A DNA stretch of 64,000 nucleotides from Arcanobacterium wilhelmae. GTDB taxonomy: Bacteria; Actinomycetota; Actinomycetes; Actinomycetales; Actinomycetaceae. The translations under genes and the position numbers were made by a program. The notes beneath the pieces are model-generated. The model worked only from the letters and a program-made list of their open reading frames with translations, did not search any database and was not told where the DNA came from. Positions 7,757 through 16,685 of this stretch are shown piece after piece (positions within the stretch are counted from its first letter, which is position 1; the number at the start of each line of letters is the position of its first letter). Where the stretch lies: contig NZ_CP121247.1 of NCBI RefSeq assembly GCF_029632765.1, positions 992,001 through 1,056,000 on the forward strand. The letters are read 5' to 3'.

Positions 7757-9440
7757 ACCGACGCTCATGGATCAGTTCCTCGAGGTTCAGCGCAAGAACG
7801 ATCGTCTCTCGGCAGCGCTCAAGGATGCCCGCAATACGATCGCCCAATTGGGCGAGCAATTACAGGCGCTCACCCAGCCACCGGCGTCGTACGGAACCGT
7901 GCTCGAGATCGGCGCCGATCGTACCCTGGCCGTGATGAGCGCGGGCCGTAAGTTGCGCGTCGCGGTTGCCGCCGATGTCGATGTTGCTTCCCTCGTCGAA
8001 GGCCAGGAAGTGCTACTCAACTCCGGCAACGTGGTTGTGGCTGCGCAACGCTTTGAGAGTGCCGGCGAGCTCGCGACGATCGAACTCGTGGCTGGCGATC
8101 GCGCACTTGTGCGCCTGGGCGATGCCTCGAAGCGCTTGTTCCACCTCACCAAGCGCACCGACGCCGGAGAGTTTCGCAGCGGTGATCTCGTGCTCGTTGA
8201 TGCGAAAAACGGCTTCGTGCTTGAGCATGTAGAGCGCCCCGACGTCGAGCACCTGCTCTTGGAAGAAATCCCCGACGTGTCGTATTCGGACATCGGTGGC
8301 CTTGGCCCGCAGATCGAGGCAATTCAAGACACAGTGGAATTGCCGTTCGAGCAGCCGCAACTCTACCGGGAGCATGGCCTCAAGCCTCCAAAGGGTGTGT
8401 TGCTCTACGGCCCTCCAGGATGTGGAAAGACCCTCATCGCGAAGGCGGTTGCTACCTCACTGTCGCACAAGCTCTCGTCCTCGAGCTCTGGGCGTTCCTA
8501 CTTCATTAACATCAAAGGCCCGCAGCTTCTCGATAAGTACGTGGGTGAAACTGAACGTCAAATCCGCGAAATCTTCTCGCGTGCTCGCGACCGCGCCGCA
8601 GGAGGCGTTCCGGTCGTCATTTTCTTCGATGAAATGGAGGCATTGTTCCGCACCCGTGGAAGCGGAGTCTCCTCCGACGTCGAAACCACCGTCGTCCCGC
8701 AATTGCTCGCGGAAATTGATGGCGTAGAAAAGCTCGACAACGTGATTGTCATTGGCGCCTCAAACCGTGAAGATATGATCGATCCGGCGATTTTACGCGC
8801 GGGCCGCCTCGACGTGAAGATCCGCATCGAGCGCCCAAAATTCGCCGGCGCAATCGAGATCATGGAAAAGTACCTCACGCCCGATCTGCCGATCCACGAG
8901 GAAGAAATCGCGAGCGCAGGGTCTGCTCAGGCCGCCGTTCGCCATATGATTCGTGCGGGTGTTGAGGCGCTATTCGCGAAAACGCCTGAGAACGCGTTCG
9001 TTGAGGTGACCTATGCCGACGGTGAAAGCGAGATCCTCTACATTAGCGATTTCGTCTCAGGAGCGATGCTTGCCGAGATCGTCGACCGTGCGAAGAAAGG
9101 CGCCATCAAGGATTTGCTTGCTACAGGTGAGCGGGGAATTCGCACGCGGCATCTCATTGAGGCGACACGCGAGGTAGCACGGGAAGATGAATCTGTTGGC
9201 GCGATTCAAAGCCCCACCGAATGGGCACGGGTCAATGGGCGTAGCTCCGACCGTCGCATCACATACGTCAAGAAGCTCGGCGCAATGGGTCAAGCGCAGG
9301 GTGCCGACCCCGTTCCACATGGGATCCCCGACGTCGAAGCGCCACAGTCGGACACCGTCGTCGATCCCACAACAGTTCCAGCTCGTGGCCCCCGTGCCGT
9401 CACCGATTTCTCGCGAACTTTGAAGGAGGGCTTGCTGTGA
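7749..9440 (+). CDS. arc: Proteasome-associated-type AAA ATPase (ARC/Mpa)
   Basis: A 563-residue hexameric ATPase that recognises pupylated proteins and unfolds them. Order: N-terminal coiled coil (about 1-45) that binds Pup, double OB-fold ring (about 48-165), then AAA domain with Walker A GPPGCGKT (221-228), Walker B FFDEME (D294, E295) and the RAGRLD Arg segment. The protein ends in ...RTLKEGLL. Mycobacterial Mpa ends in Gln-Tyr-Leu(-Ser), which docks into the 20S proteasome; that tail is absent here and no prcB/prcA genes occur in the locus. Function as a proteasome-independent unfoldase, as described for Corynebacterium ARC, is inferred. ATG 7749 lies within the end of trmI; the longer in-frame extension is a shadow of that gene. 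Confidence 0.92.
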   Translation: MSEPTLMDQFLEVQRKNDRLSAALKDARNTIAQLGEQLQALTQPPASYGTVLEIGADRTLAVMSAGRKLRVAVAADVDVASLVEGQEVLLNSGNVVVAAQRFESAGELATIELVAGDRALVRLGDASKRLFHLTKRTDAGEFRSGDLVLVDAKNGFVLEHVERPDVEHLLLEEIPDVSYSDIGGLGPQIEAIQDTVELPFEQPQLYREHGLKPPKGVLLYGPPGCGKTLIAKAVATSLSHKLSSSSSGRSYFINIKGPQLLDKYVGETERQIREIFSRARDRAAGGVPVVIFFDEMEALFRTRGSGVSSDVETTVVPQLLAEIDGVEKLDNVIVIGASNREDMIDPAILRAGRLDVKIRIERPKFAGAIEIMEKYLTPDLPIHEEEIASAGSAQAAVRHMIRAGVEALFAKTPENAFVEVTYADGESEILYISDFVSGAMLAEIVDRAKKGAIKDLLATGERGIRTRHLIEATREVAREDESVGAIQSPTEWARVNGRSSDRRITYVKKLGAMGQAQGADPVPHGIPDVEAPQSDTVVDPTTVPARGPRAVTDFSRTLKEGLL

Positions 9441-11020
9441 GTGTCAAACGCATCATGGGAACGGAAACCGAGTTCGGAATCCTGAGCGTGAATGAACCCG
9501 CCGCGGATCCGGTGGATTTGTCAACCGAATTCGTTTCGGCTTATCTAGCTCAGGGAGCATCAGCGGGTCCACGTGGTGGAGTGATGTGGGACTATCAGGG
9601 TGAAGACCCGCTCAACGACGCCCGCGGATTCCGTTATGACCGCGCCGACGTCGATCCTTCGCTCCTGACTGATGATCCTGATTCTCCTGCACCATCGGGT
9701 CCGGGCCTGCAGTCGGTGCCCCGCCCGACGTCGGCCCAGCTTACGGCTCCTCGTGCGGCGAACGGCGTCCTGACAAACGGTGCCCGCTTGTACGTCGATC
9801 ACGCCCACCCTGAATATTCCTCGCCTGAAACGGCAAACCCGCGCGAGGCTGTGTTGTGGGATCGGGCAGGAGAGCACATCGCCGTTGAGGCTCTCTCGCT
9901 CCTTGCGCATTCCGGGAAGAATTTCGCTATTTATAAGAACAACGTGGACGGCAAGGGTGCTGCCTATGGCAGCCATGAGAACTACGCGGTGTCGCGTAGC
10001 GTCGAATTTTCGGATATTGTCCGCTACCTCACGCCGTTCATGATCACGCGCCCCGTGATCTGCGGTGCAGGTCGTGTTGGCATCGGCCAGAAGTCGGAGT
10101 ATCCGGGGTTCCAAATCTCGCAACGCGCCGACTATGTGGAGACGCCGGTGGGGATCGAAACCACCTTCAGGCGGCCCATTATCAACACTCGCGATGAGCC
10201 ACACGCCGACCCTGCTCAGTTGCGTCGTCTGCACGTGATTGGGGGAGATGCGAACCTTTTCGATGTGTCGAACGTACTCAAGATCGGCACCACCTCGCTG
10301 GTGTTGTGGATGCTTGAACAGGACGCTGTGCCGCTCGCACTCGAATCGGTGGTGATGCACGATCCTGTGATCGCCACGTGGAATGTCTCCCACGACCTCA
10401 CGCTTACCGAGCGCCTGGATCTCAACGAGGGAGAGATGACAGCGCTCGACATTCAAGAGATTTTCCTTGAGTCTGTGCGTGCGGCGGTTGATACCCACGG
10501 CGAGCCCGATTTCGATACTGCAGAGATTCTACAGTTGTGGCAGTGGACGATCGATACGCTCCGTCGTGACAAGTTCGATGCGGCGAGCTCCATCGAATGG
10601 GTCGGTAAACTCCGCCTGTTGGAACAGATGCGCGAGCGTGGGGGTTTGAGCTGGGATAACGATCGGCTCCGCGCACTGGATCTCCAGTGGCACGATCTGC
10701 GCCCCGAGCGCTCGATCGTTGCCAAGCTTGACGCAGCCGGCAAGGTACGCCGTCTGTTTACCCCATCTCAAGTCGCGTGGGCGGTGTCAAACGCCCCGCG
10801 CTCAACCCGGGCTTTCGTCCGTGGCGGCCTGGTCGAGAAGTTCGGGCCCGACGTCGTTGGTGCGAGTTGGTCGTCGGTGATTCTCGACGCCGGTGAGCCA
10901 CAGTTAGTGCGTGTGCCGCTGCTCCATCCAAACCTTGGTACCGAGGCCCTCGTGGGGGATATCCTGGAGAAGTCGGCAACGGTCGCTGATTTCCTGTCGC
11001 AGGTCACGAAAGAGAAATGA
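9437..11020 (+). CDS. dop: Deamidase/depupylase of Pup (Dop)
   Basis: A 527-residue carboxylate-amine ligase-like enzyme that converts the C-terminal Gln of Pup to Glu and removes Pup from targets. The start SVKRIMGTETEFGI carries the ATP-site Glu residues; NGARLYVDHAHPEYSSPE contains the catalytic Asp (D121). Compared with PafA in this locus (D59) about 60 extra residues precede the motif; they include the Dop loop and a Pro/Ser-rich stretch (about residues 75-105). GTG 9437 overlaps the arc stop (GTGA) and has a GGAGGG ribosome site. It is followed after eight bases by pup. Confidence 0.95.
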   Translation: MSVKRIMGTETEFGILSVNEPAADPVDLSTEFVSAYLAQGASAGPRGGVMWDYQGEDPLNDARGFRYDRADVDPSLLTDDPDSPAPSGPGLQSVPRPTSAQLTAPRAANGVLTNGARLYVDHAHPEYSSPETANPREAVLWDRAGEHIAVEALSLLAHSGKNFAIYKNNVDGKGAAYGSHENYAVSRSVEFSDIVRYLTPFMITRPVICGAGRVGIGQKSEYPGFQISQRADYVETPVGIETTFRRPIINTRDEPHADPAQLRRLHVIGGDANLFDVSNVLKIGTTSLVLWMLEQDAVPLALESVVMHDPVIATWNVSHDLTLTERLDLNEGEMTALDIQEIFLESVRAAVDTHGEPDFDTAEILQLWQWTIDTLRRDKFDAASSIEWVGKLRLLEQMRERGGLSWDNDRLRALDLQWHDLRPERSIVAKLDAAGKVRRLFTPSQVAWAVSNAPRSTRAFVRGGLVEKFGPDVVGASWSSVILDAGEPQLVRVPLLHPNLGTEALVGDILEKSATVADFLSQVTKEK

Positions 11021-11028
11021 GGAATCAC

Positions 11029-11199
11029 ATGTCGCAAGAATTTATTCGCCCGAACGCGGCGCAGGAAGAGAACGTTGTAACGCCGCTCGAACAACCGCAA
11101 GTGACCGACGTCGATTCTCTCCTCGATGATATTGATGCGATCCTTGAGGACAACGCGGCTTCCTTTGTTGCCGGATTTGTCCAGAAGGGCGGCCAGTGA
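11029..11199 (+). CDS. pup: Prokaryotic ubiquitin-like protein Pup
   Basis: A 56-residue small modifier, largely disordered, ending in FVQKGGQ. The Gly-Gly-Gln end is diagnostic: Dop must deamidate Gln to Glu before PafA can ligate it to substrate lysines. The segment VDSLLDDIDAILEDNAASFVAGF is the helix that pairs with the ARC coiled coil. ATG 11029 (MSQEF) is preferred over the in-frame ATG 11017 because GAGGA sits 5-9 bases upstream and the length matches the family. The stop overlaps the GTG of pafA. No proteasome subunit genes lie between pup and pafA, unlike mycobacteria and streptomycetes. Confidence 0.95.
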   Translation: MSQEFIRPNAAQEENVVTPLEQPQVTDVDSLLDDIDAILEDNAASFVAGFVQKGGQ

Positions 11200-12569
11200 A
11201 CCGCCGAATCATCGGGATCGAGACTGAATATGGGATTACGGCGGCCGCGCTCAACTCTTCTGCCGCACCGGTCGAGGCTGAACAGGCGGCCGAGCTGCTG
11301 TTCCAACCCGTCGTCGAGACGAACGGGAGTACGAACGCTTTCCTGACGAACGGAGCCCGCCTCTACCTCGACATTGGTGCACACCCGGAGTACGCAACAG
11401 CCGAATGTGATTCTGTGCGCGATCTGTTGCTCAACGAACGCGCCGGCGATCTGATGCTTCGCGACCTTGCGCGCACCGCGAATGCGAAACTTGAGCAGGC
11501 GGGCGTGCCTTCGCGTATCCATCTGATGAAGAACAATCTTGATTCGGCAGGCAACTCCTTCGGATGCCACGAGAACTATCTGGTGCGGCGCCGGCCAGAT
11601 TTCACCGAGCGCGTGGCGTGGTTGATCCCGTTCTTCACCACGCGCCAGATTTTGGTGGGCTCGGGCCATATTCGCCGTAGTGAAGCCGGCACGAGCTATG
11701 AGCTCTCCCAGCGTGCGGACCAGGTGTGGGATTCGATCTCGAACGCATCAACACGCTCGCGTCCCATGATCAACACCCGCGATGAGCCGCACGCGGACGT
11801 CGACCAGTATCGCCGGATGCACGTGATCGTGGGCGATACCAATATGCTCGAGCCGACGATGGTGCTCAAGGTTGCCGCAACTGAGGCGCTCCTGAACGTC
11901 GTCGAATCGGGAGTGCGCTTGCCGAGGCTTGAACTTGTGGATCCGCCCGCCGCATTGCGAACGATCTCGCGCGATCTTACTGGCACCGCCCCCGTACCGG
12001 TCACGGATGGCACGGCGATGAGCGCGCTCGATATCCAAACTCAGGTTCATGATTTCGTTCTCGGGCACTACGAGAAGGAAGGTTGGTTGACGGGTCTCGA
12101 TCCGATCCGTGCCTACGGGCTCGATTTGTGGACACGCGGGCTGGACGCGTTGCGCGCCGGTACGATCGACACTCTGGCGAACGAGTTAGACTGGGTGGCA
12201 AAGAAGCGCCTCCTCGAGCGTTACTGTGATCGACTTGGAACCGATCTTTCCGACGTTCGCATTGCGCGCCTCGCGCTCGCCTGGCACGACATCACCGACG
12301 CCGGTCTCCTGTCCAAACTCGAAGACGCCGGTGCGGTTTCCACCCTGGTGCCTCGCTCCGACGTCGAGAGCGCACAGACGCTCGCCCCGCAAACTACTCG
12401 CGCCGCGCTCCGCGGTCGGTTCATCGAGGAGGCGTTGCGGCGCCGCCGCGGGTTCACTGCCGACTGGACTACGCTGCGCCTAGCCGACGCCGGGCAGACG
12501 GTTGCGCTGAAAGACCCGTTTGCGTCGGTTGACCCGCGCGTCGATGAGCTGATTGGGGAGATGTCGTGA
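11196..12569 (+). CDS. pafA: Pup--protein ligase PafA
   Basis: A 457-residue ligase that phosphorylates the C-terminal Glu of Pup and forms an isopeptide bond with a substrate lysine. It starts NRRIIGIETEYGI with the ATP/Mg Glu residues; LTNGARLYLDIGAHPEYATAE holds the catalytic Asp (D59). Later blocks SRPMINTRDEPHADVD and the C-terminal domain match the family and parallel those of Dop. GTG 11196 overlaps the pup stop (GTGA), and its own stop overlaps the next gene in the same way, so arc to FKBP is one coupled unit. Confidence 0.95.
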   Translation: MNRRIIGIETEYGITAAALNSSAAPVEAEQAAELLFQPVVETNGSTNAFLTNGARLYLDIGAHPEYATAECDSVRDLLLNERAGDLMLRDLARTANAKLEQAGVPSRIHLMKNNLDSAGNSFGCHENYLVRRRPDFTERVAWLIPFFTTRQILVGSGHIRRSEAGTSYELSQRADQVWDSISNASTRSRPMINTRDEPHADVDQYRRMHVIVGDTNMLEPTMVLKVAATEALLNVVESGVRLPRLELVDPPAALRTISRDLTGTAPVPVTDGTAMSALDIQTQVHDFVLGHYEKEGWLTGLDPIRAYGLDLWTRGLDALRAGTIDTLANELDWVAKKRLLERYCDRLGTDLSDVRIARLALAWHDITDAGLLSKLEDAGAVSTLVPRSDVESAQTLAPQTTRAALRGRFIEEALRRRRGFTADWTTLRLADAGQTVALKDPFASVDPRVDELIGEMS

Positions 12570-13411
12570 AACGTGAGGTTTCTCGTTTCGTGCTCGCCGT
12601 CGTCGTGGGGGTTGGGCTGGGTCTGCTCTTTCCCTGGCGCATCTCGACGGCGGCCGAAATTACGGTCTCGGGGGAGCTTGGCGCTCCCGTCACTGTGGTC
12701 TCGACGGGCAATACACTCCCGGCGGATTTTTCGCGAACAGAACGGACAGGGGATGGTCGAGCGGTCACTGCGGGCGGTCAGGTCCTCTTCACAGCAACGT
12801 CGTTCGACCTAGCCTCAGGTGCTCTCACGGCGGCGCAGAACTCTGGACAAATCCAGGCCCTGCCGGCCACAAAAGAGGCGTTGGGGCAGCTGTATTCGTC
12901 GATCGTTGGCACGAAGGAGGGCTCGCGTGTTGTCACAACATTCACGCGCTCGGGGCGCACAGAGGTGGTAGTGATCGACGTTCTCCCGACTGTTGCGAGT
13001 GGCGAGCCCGCGGATGCTGGCGTTCTCGCTCAGCGTTTTACCTACGCTAACGACCGCGATGGTCGGCCGATCGCGAAGGGGAAGTCGGCTGCTGGCAACG
13101 ACTTGGATATTCAAGTATTGCGCACTGGAAAAGGTGTTCAGGTGACAGGCTCCGATGTGGTCATCGGAAACTATCGCATGTTTGATCCGAACGGAAAAAT
13201 AATTGAAGACACCTGGGCGACTGATGCGCCCGCGCGCGTGACGATGGCCGAGGTCTACCCCGGGCTCCACGATGGGCTACTGGACCAGCGTGTCGGTTCG
13301 AGGGTTGCGCTGACCATTCCTCCTCGTCTTGCTCAGGGCAAGGTGGCGGCGTTTGTCGTGTTCGATATTCTTGGGGTGTTGCACCCGCTCAGCGGTGAGA
13401 CTGCAAAGTAA
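12566..13411 (+). CDS. Membrane-anchored or exported FKBP-type peptidyl-prolyl isomerase
   Basis: A 281-residue protein. Residues 7-25 form a hydrophobic signal anchor without a lipobox Cys. A central domain of unknown type (about 35-145) follows, then an FKBP-like region from about residue 165 to the end (NDLDIQVLRTGKGVQVTGSDVV, LHDGLLDQRVGSRVALTIPP, AFVVFDILGV). It probably assists folding of exported proteins. The same FKBP gene follows pafA in many actinobacteria. GTG 12566 overlaps the pafA stop. Aromatic active-site residues look partly diverged, so isomerase activity is uncertain. Confidence 0.8.
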   Translation: MKREVSRFVLAVVVGVGLGLLFPWRISTAAEITVSGELGAPVTVVSTGNTLPADFSRTERTGDGRAVTAGGQVLFTATSFDLASGALTAAQNSGQIQALPATKEALGQLYSSIVGTKEGSRVVTTFTRSGRTEVVVIDVLPTVASGEPADAGVLAQRFTYANDRDGRPIAKGKSAAGNDLDIQVLRTGKGVQVTGSDVVIGNYRMFDPNGKIIEDTWATDAPARVTMAEVYPGLHDGLLDQRVGSRVALTIPPRLAQGKVAAFVVFDILGVLHPLSGETAK

Positions 13412-13423
13412 GAAGGAAGTATT

Positions 13424-14356
13424 ATGAGCATTTTTGCGTCGATTCCCTCGCCCTCACAGGGCGTGTGGTATCTCGGCCCGCTCCCGATCCGAGCCTATGC
13501 GTTAGCGATTTTGACGGGAATCATCGTGGCGTACTGGCTGTCAAACCGCCGCTACATTCGCAAGGGCGGTGGCGAGGAAGTCACCATCGACGTGGTGGTG
13601 TGGATGGTGATCGTCGGTATTCTAGGCGCTCGCGTCTACCATCTGATGACCAGTCCTGATGCGTACTTCGGGGCGGGTGGCGACCCGTGGAAGGCTTTGC
13701 GGATCTGGGAAGGCGGGCTCGGTATCTGGGGTGCAGTTGTGGCGGGTGCGGGCGCAGCTTACGTCGCGCTTCATCGCCGAAACTTGCGGCTGGCTCCGTT
13801 CGCCGACGCCGTTGCGCCTGGTTTGGTTCTTGCGCAGGCGATCGGCCGGTGGGGGAATTACTTCAACCAGGAACTTTTCGGGCGCCCGACAACGTTGCCG
13901 TGGGGTCTGGAAATAGACGCGGCTCATCTTCCTGCTGGCTACGCGCCAGGGACGCTTTTCCATCCAACGTTCCTGTACGAGTCATTGTGGAACCTCGGGG
14001 TCTTTGCTCTGCTCCTGTTCGCGGAGAGGCGTTTCCGACTTCGTGGTGGACAGGTCTTCGTGCTGTACGTCATCGCGTATACGGCGGGCCGCGTGTGGAT
14101 CGAGGCACTTCGCATCGATGAGGCGCATTTCTTCCTGGGCCTGCGCTTGAATGTATGGACGTCGATCATCGTTTTTGTTGCCGCCTGCGTCGCGTTTGCC
14201 CTGCTCACACGGCATCTGCGGGCGCATCCCGAGCTTGACGATATTGTGCTCGATCCTTCTCAGGACGCGCCGACCGCGCCCGGATATGTCAATATTTCGT
14301 TGAACGATGGCGAAGGTGGGACCGAGGACTCGGATACCGCCTCTCAAATCAGGTAA
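13424..14356 (+). CDS. lgt: Prolipoprotein diacylglyceryl transferase
   Basis: A 310-residue inner-membrane enzyme that adds diacylglycerol to the lipobox Cys of prolipoproteins. Seven or so membrane segments are visible, and the diagnostic motif IGRWGNYFNQELFG falls near residue 140. GGLGIWGAVVAG and the late HPTFLYESLWN block also match. The C-terminal about 40 residues are polar. AGAAGGA lies before ATG 13424, twelve bases after the FKBP gene. Lnt at the other end of the window completes lipoprotein maturation. The TAA stop doubles as the first bases of the pyk -10 element. Confidence 0.93.
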   Translation: MSIFASIPSPSQGVWYLGPLPIRAYALAILTGIIVAYWLSNRRYIRKGGGEEVTIDVVVWMVIVGILGARVYHLMTSPDAYFGAGGDPWKALRIWEGGLGIWGAVVAGAGAAYVALHRRNLRLAPFADAVAPGLVLAQAIGRWGNYFNQELFGRPTTLPWGLEIDAAHLPAGYAPGTLFHPTFLYESLWNLGVFALLLFAERRFRLRGGQVFVLYVIAYTAGRVWIEALRIDEAHFFLGLRLNVWTSIIVFVAACVAFALLTRHLRAHPELDDIVLDPSQDAPTAPGYVNISLNDGEGGTEDSDTASQIR

Positions 14357-14359
14357 AGT
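14354..14359 (+). promoter_or_regulatory. -10 element (TAAAGT) of a probable leaderless promoter for pyk
   Basis: TAAAGT overlaps the lgt stop codon and precedes ATG 14367 by seven bases. A weak AGG within those bases is the only possible ribosome site. Confidence 0.45.
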
Positions 14360-14366
14360 AGGCACC

Positions 14367-15791
14367 ATGCGTAGAGCTAAAATTGTTTGTACACTCGGCC
14401 CCGCAGTGGGTTCGAAAGAGAAAATCGTTGAGCTCGTCAAGGCGGGCATGAACGTGGCGCGTATCAACGCCTCCCACGGCTCTCACGAGGAGCACGAGGA
14501 GCGTATTGATTGGGTTCGCGAAGCAGCGAAGGAACTCGGTGTTCCGGTTGCTATTTTGTGCGATCTTCAGGGCCCGAAGATCCGCCTCGGCCGTTTTGCC
14601 GAAGGGCCAGTTCTCCTCGAGAATGGTGATATTTTCACGATCACCACAGAGGATGTTCCGGGCGATAAGGATCTCGTCTCCACCACGTTCAAGGGCCTTC
14701 CGGGCGATTGCAACCCCGGCGATCTCATCCTGATCGACGACGGCAAGGTCAAGGTCAAGGTTCTCGAGGTCAACGGCCCCCGAGTGAAGACCGAAGTTGT
14801 TGTCGGTGGCCCGGTTTCGAACAACAAGGGCGTGAACCTTCCAGGCGTTGCAGTGTCGGTTCCGGCCCTGTCGGAGAAGGATAAGGAAGATCTCGAGTGG
14901 GGTCTTGGCTACGGCTGTGATCTCGTGGCCCTGTCCTTCGTCCGCTCGGCTAAGGATGTCGACGATGTTCACGAGGTCATGGATCGCGTTGGGCGCAAGG
15001 TTCCGGTCATTGCAAAGATCGAGAAGCCACAGGCTGTGGACGCGCTCGAAGGCATCGTTCGCGCGTTTGATGGCATCATGGTTGCCCGTGGCGATCTCGG
15101 TGTGGAGCTCCCGCTGGAGCAGGTGCCGATCGTGCAGAAGCGCGCCGTGTCGCTTGCCCGCCGTCACTCCAAGCCGGTGATCGTCGCCACCCAGGTGCTG
15201 GAGTCGATGATTAACGCTCCAACCCCGACGCGTGCAGAAACCTCTGACTGTGCGAACGCCATTCTTGACGGCGCTGACGCCGTCATGCTGTCCGGCGAGG
15301 TTTCGGTTGGTAAGTACCCGATCGAGTGTGTGCGTACGATGGCCTCGATCGTGGAGTTCACCGAGGAGCATGGCCTTGAGCGCATTCCGAAGGTGGGCAA
15401 CCTTCATCGTACGCGTAACGGCGTGATCACTCGCGCAGCCCTTGAGGTTGGTGAAGCTCTCGGTGTGAAGTACCTCGCAGTCTTCACCGCTTCCGGCCAG
15501 ACTGCTCGTCGTATGTCCCGCCTTCGTGGTCGTATCCCGTTGCTGGTATTCACTCCTTCGGAAGAGATCCGGCAGCAGCTCGCTCTCACCTGGGGCGTGC
15601 AGACGTTTATGGTTCCGAACGTGGCCCATACGGACGACATGGTGGAGCAGGTGGACGAGGCTCTGCGCGAGAACAACATGGCTGTTGATGGCGATCAGGT
15701 CGTGATCGTCTCCGGTATGCCGCCGGGGCAGTCGGGCTCGACGAACTCGATCCGAGTTCACAAGGTGGGTGAACTTCTCATTCACCGATGA
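14367..15791 (+). CDS. pyk: Pyruvate kinase
   Basis: A 474-residue glycolytic enzyme converting phosphoenolpyruvate and ADP to pyruvate and ATP. Visible are KIVCTLGPAVGS, the phosphate-binding RINASHGSHEEH, the catalytic KIEKPQAVDAL, the Mg-site VARGDLGVELP and ATQVLESM. The B domain (about 70-170) and C-terminal regulatory domain are full length. ATG 14367 begins the conserved RRAKIVCTLGP; the longer frame would overlap lgt. It lies on the same strand as the distant gap-pgk-tpiA cluster but in a separate unit. Confidence 0.95.
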   Translation: MRRAKIVCTLGPAVGSKEKIVELVKAGMNVARINASHGSHEEHEERIDWVREAAKELGVPVAILCDLQGPKIRLGRFAEGPVLLENGDIFTITTEDVPGDKDLVSTTFKGLPGDCNPGDLILIDDGKVKVKVLEVNGPRVKTEVVVGGPVSNNKGVNLPGVAVSVPALSEKDKEDLEWGLGYGCDLVALSFVRSAKDVDDVHEVMDRVGRKVPVIAKIEKPQAVDALEGIVRAFDGIMVARGDLGVELPLEQVPIVQKRAVSLARRHSKPVIVATQVLESMINAPTPTRAETSDCANAILDGADAVMLSGEVSVGKYPIECVRTMASIVEFTEEHGLERIPKVGNLHRTRNGVITRAALEVGEALGVKYLAVFTASGQTARRMSRLRGRIPLLVFTPSEEIRQQLALTWGVQTFMVPNVAHTDDMVEQVDEALRENNMAVDGDQVVIVSGMPPGQSGSTNSIRVHKVGELLIHR

Positions 15792-15806
15792 ATTCGGGTA
15801 TGGTGT

Positions 15807-15830
15807 ACCGGTGGGCTTCGGCCCGCCGGT
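15807..15830 (+). terminator. GC-rich TTCG-capped hairpin after pyk
   Basis: Arms ACCGGTGGGC and GCCCGCCGGT (one G-T wobble) close on a TTCG tetraloop, between the pyk stop and tRNA-Leu. There is no T-tract, so it may be a processing or 3'-stability hairpin rather than a true terminator. Confidence 0.5.
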
Positions 15831-15837
15831 ATGCATT

Positions 15838-15920
15838 GCTCCTGTGGTGGAATCGGTAGACACACCGCACTCAAAATGCGGCGCCCATAAAGCGTGAGGG
15901 TTCGAGTCCCTCCGGGAGCA
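15838..15920 (+). tRNA. tRNA-Leu (anticodon CAA)
   Basis: An 83-base class II tRNA. The acceptor pairs GCTCCTG with CGGGAGC, the anticodon arm is CCGCA-CTCAAAA-TGCGG giving CAA (reads UUG), a long variable arm follows, and the T-arm is GAGGG-TTCGAGT-CCCTC. Discriminator A is at 15920. CCA is not encoded. Confidence 0.93.
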
Positions 15921-15996
15921 CTATTCGTTTGACAAGCGTCTGCAGCGAACACCGGTTTGCTACAGTCAGGTAAGCGAACCAAAGGAGGTGTCGTTT

Positions 15997-16632
15997 ATGT
16001 CCCAGGCGGAAAATGTTCGGGACTTGGAGGTCGAGGTCATCCCCGACAACAACGATCCGTCGACGATCACCACGATGGTGGTCGAGGATGAAACTCTCAT
16101 CCGTTTGGATATCGTTGAGACGCTGAAAGACGCCGGTTACGACGTCGTCGCCGAGGCTTCCAGCGGCGAAGAGGCGGTTGAGCTCGCCTCGGAGCTTGAG
16201 CCGCACTTGATCGTCATGGACGTGAAGATGAACGGCATGGACGGCATCACCGCCGCAGAGAAGATCCTCGCCGAGCACCAGTGCGCAGTGGTGATGCTCA
16301 CCGCTTTCTCTCAGAAGGAACTCGTGAACCGCGCACGGGATGCTGGTGCGATGGCCTATGTTGTGAAGCCGTTCACACCCCAAGATCTTCTCCCGGCAGT
16401 CGAGATTGCGATCTCACGGCATCTCGAGATCGTCTCCTTGGAGAATGAGGTCGCCTCGCTTGCGGAGCAATTCGAGACGCGTAAGCGCGTGGATCGCGCA
16501 AAGGGGCTCCTGCAGGAGAAGATGGGTCTGACTGAGCCCGAAGCCTTCCGCTGGATTCAAAAGACATCTATGGATCGCCGTCTGACAATGCGCGAGGTTG
16601 CCGACGCTGTGCTGGACCAAGTCGGCAAGTAG
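15997..16632 (+). CDS. pdtaR: ANTAR-domain response regulator (PdtaR-like)
   Basis: A 211-residue two-component regulator. The receiver domain (about 25-140) has the acidic pocket VVEDE, phospho-acceptor D75 in VMDVKMNG, Thr in MLTAFS and Lys in VVKPF. The C-terminal ANTAR domain (about 145-207) carries AKGLLQEKMGLTEPEAFRWI, an RNA-binding fold that antiterminates transcripts with twin hexaloop hairpins. The cognate kinase PdtaS is not in the window. ATG 15997 has a strong AAAGGAGG site; an in-frame GTG nine bases upstream lies in that site and is rejected. It is located just after tRNA-Leu and ends at a bidirectional terminator. Confidence 0.9.
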   Translation: MSQAENVRDLEVEVIPDNNDPSTITTMVVEDETLIRLDIVETLKDAGYDVVAEASSGEEAVELASELEPHLIVMDVKMNGMDGITAAEKILAEHQCAVVMLTAFSQKELVNRARDAGAMAYVVKPFTPQDLLPAVEIAISRHLEIVSLENEVASLAEQFETRKRVDRAKGLLQEKMGLTEPEAFRWIQKTSMDRRLTMREVADAVLDQVGK

Positions 16633-16644
16633 TTTTTATGCTCT

Positions 16645-16685
16645 AGATAAGTGGCGATGGCACGCGGTGCCATCGCCACTTATCT
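16645..16685. terminator. Perfect 18-bp bidirectional terminator between pdtaR and the thioesterase gene
   Basis: Left arm 16645-16662 and right arm 16668-16685 pair perfectly around CGCGG. The right arm includes part of the minus-strand stop codon of the thioesterase gene. T-rich bases lie on both sides (TTTTTAT upstream, TATTTC downstream). Confidence 0.8.

Noticed and set aside
15929..15934. Consensus TTGACA directly after tRNA-Leu as the pdtaR promoter
   Set aside because: The nearest -10 like element (TACAGT, 15961) is 26 bases away, too far; pdtaR may be read from upstream.
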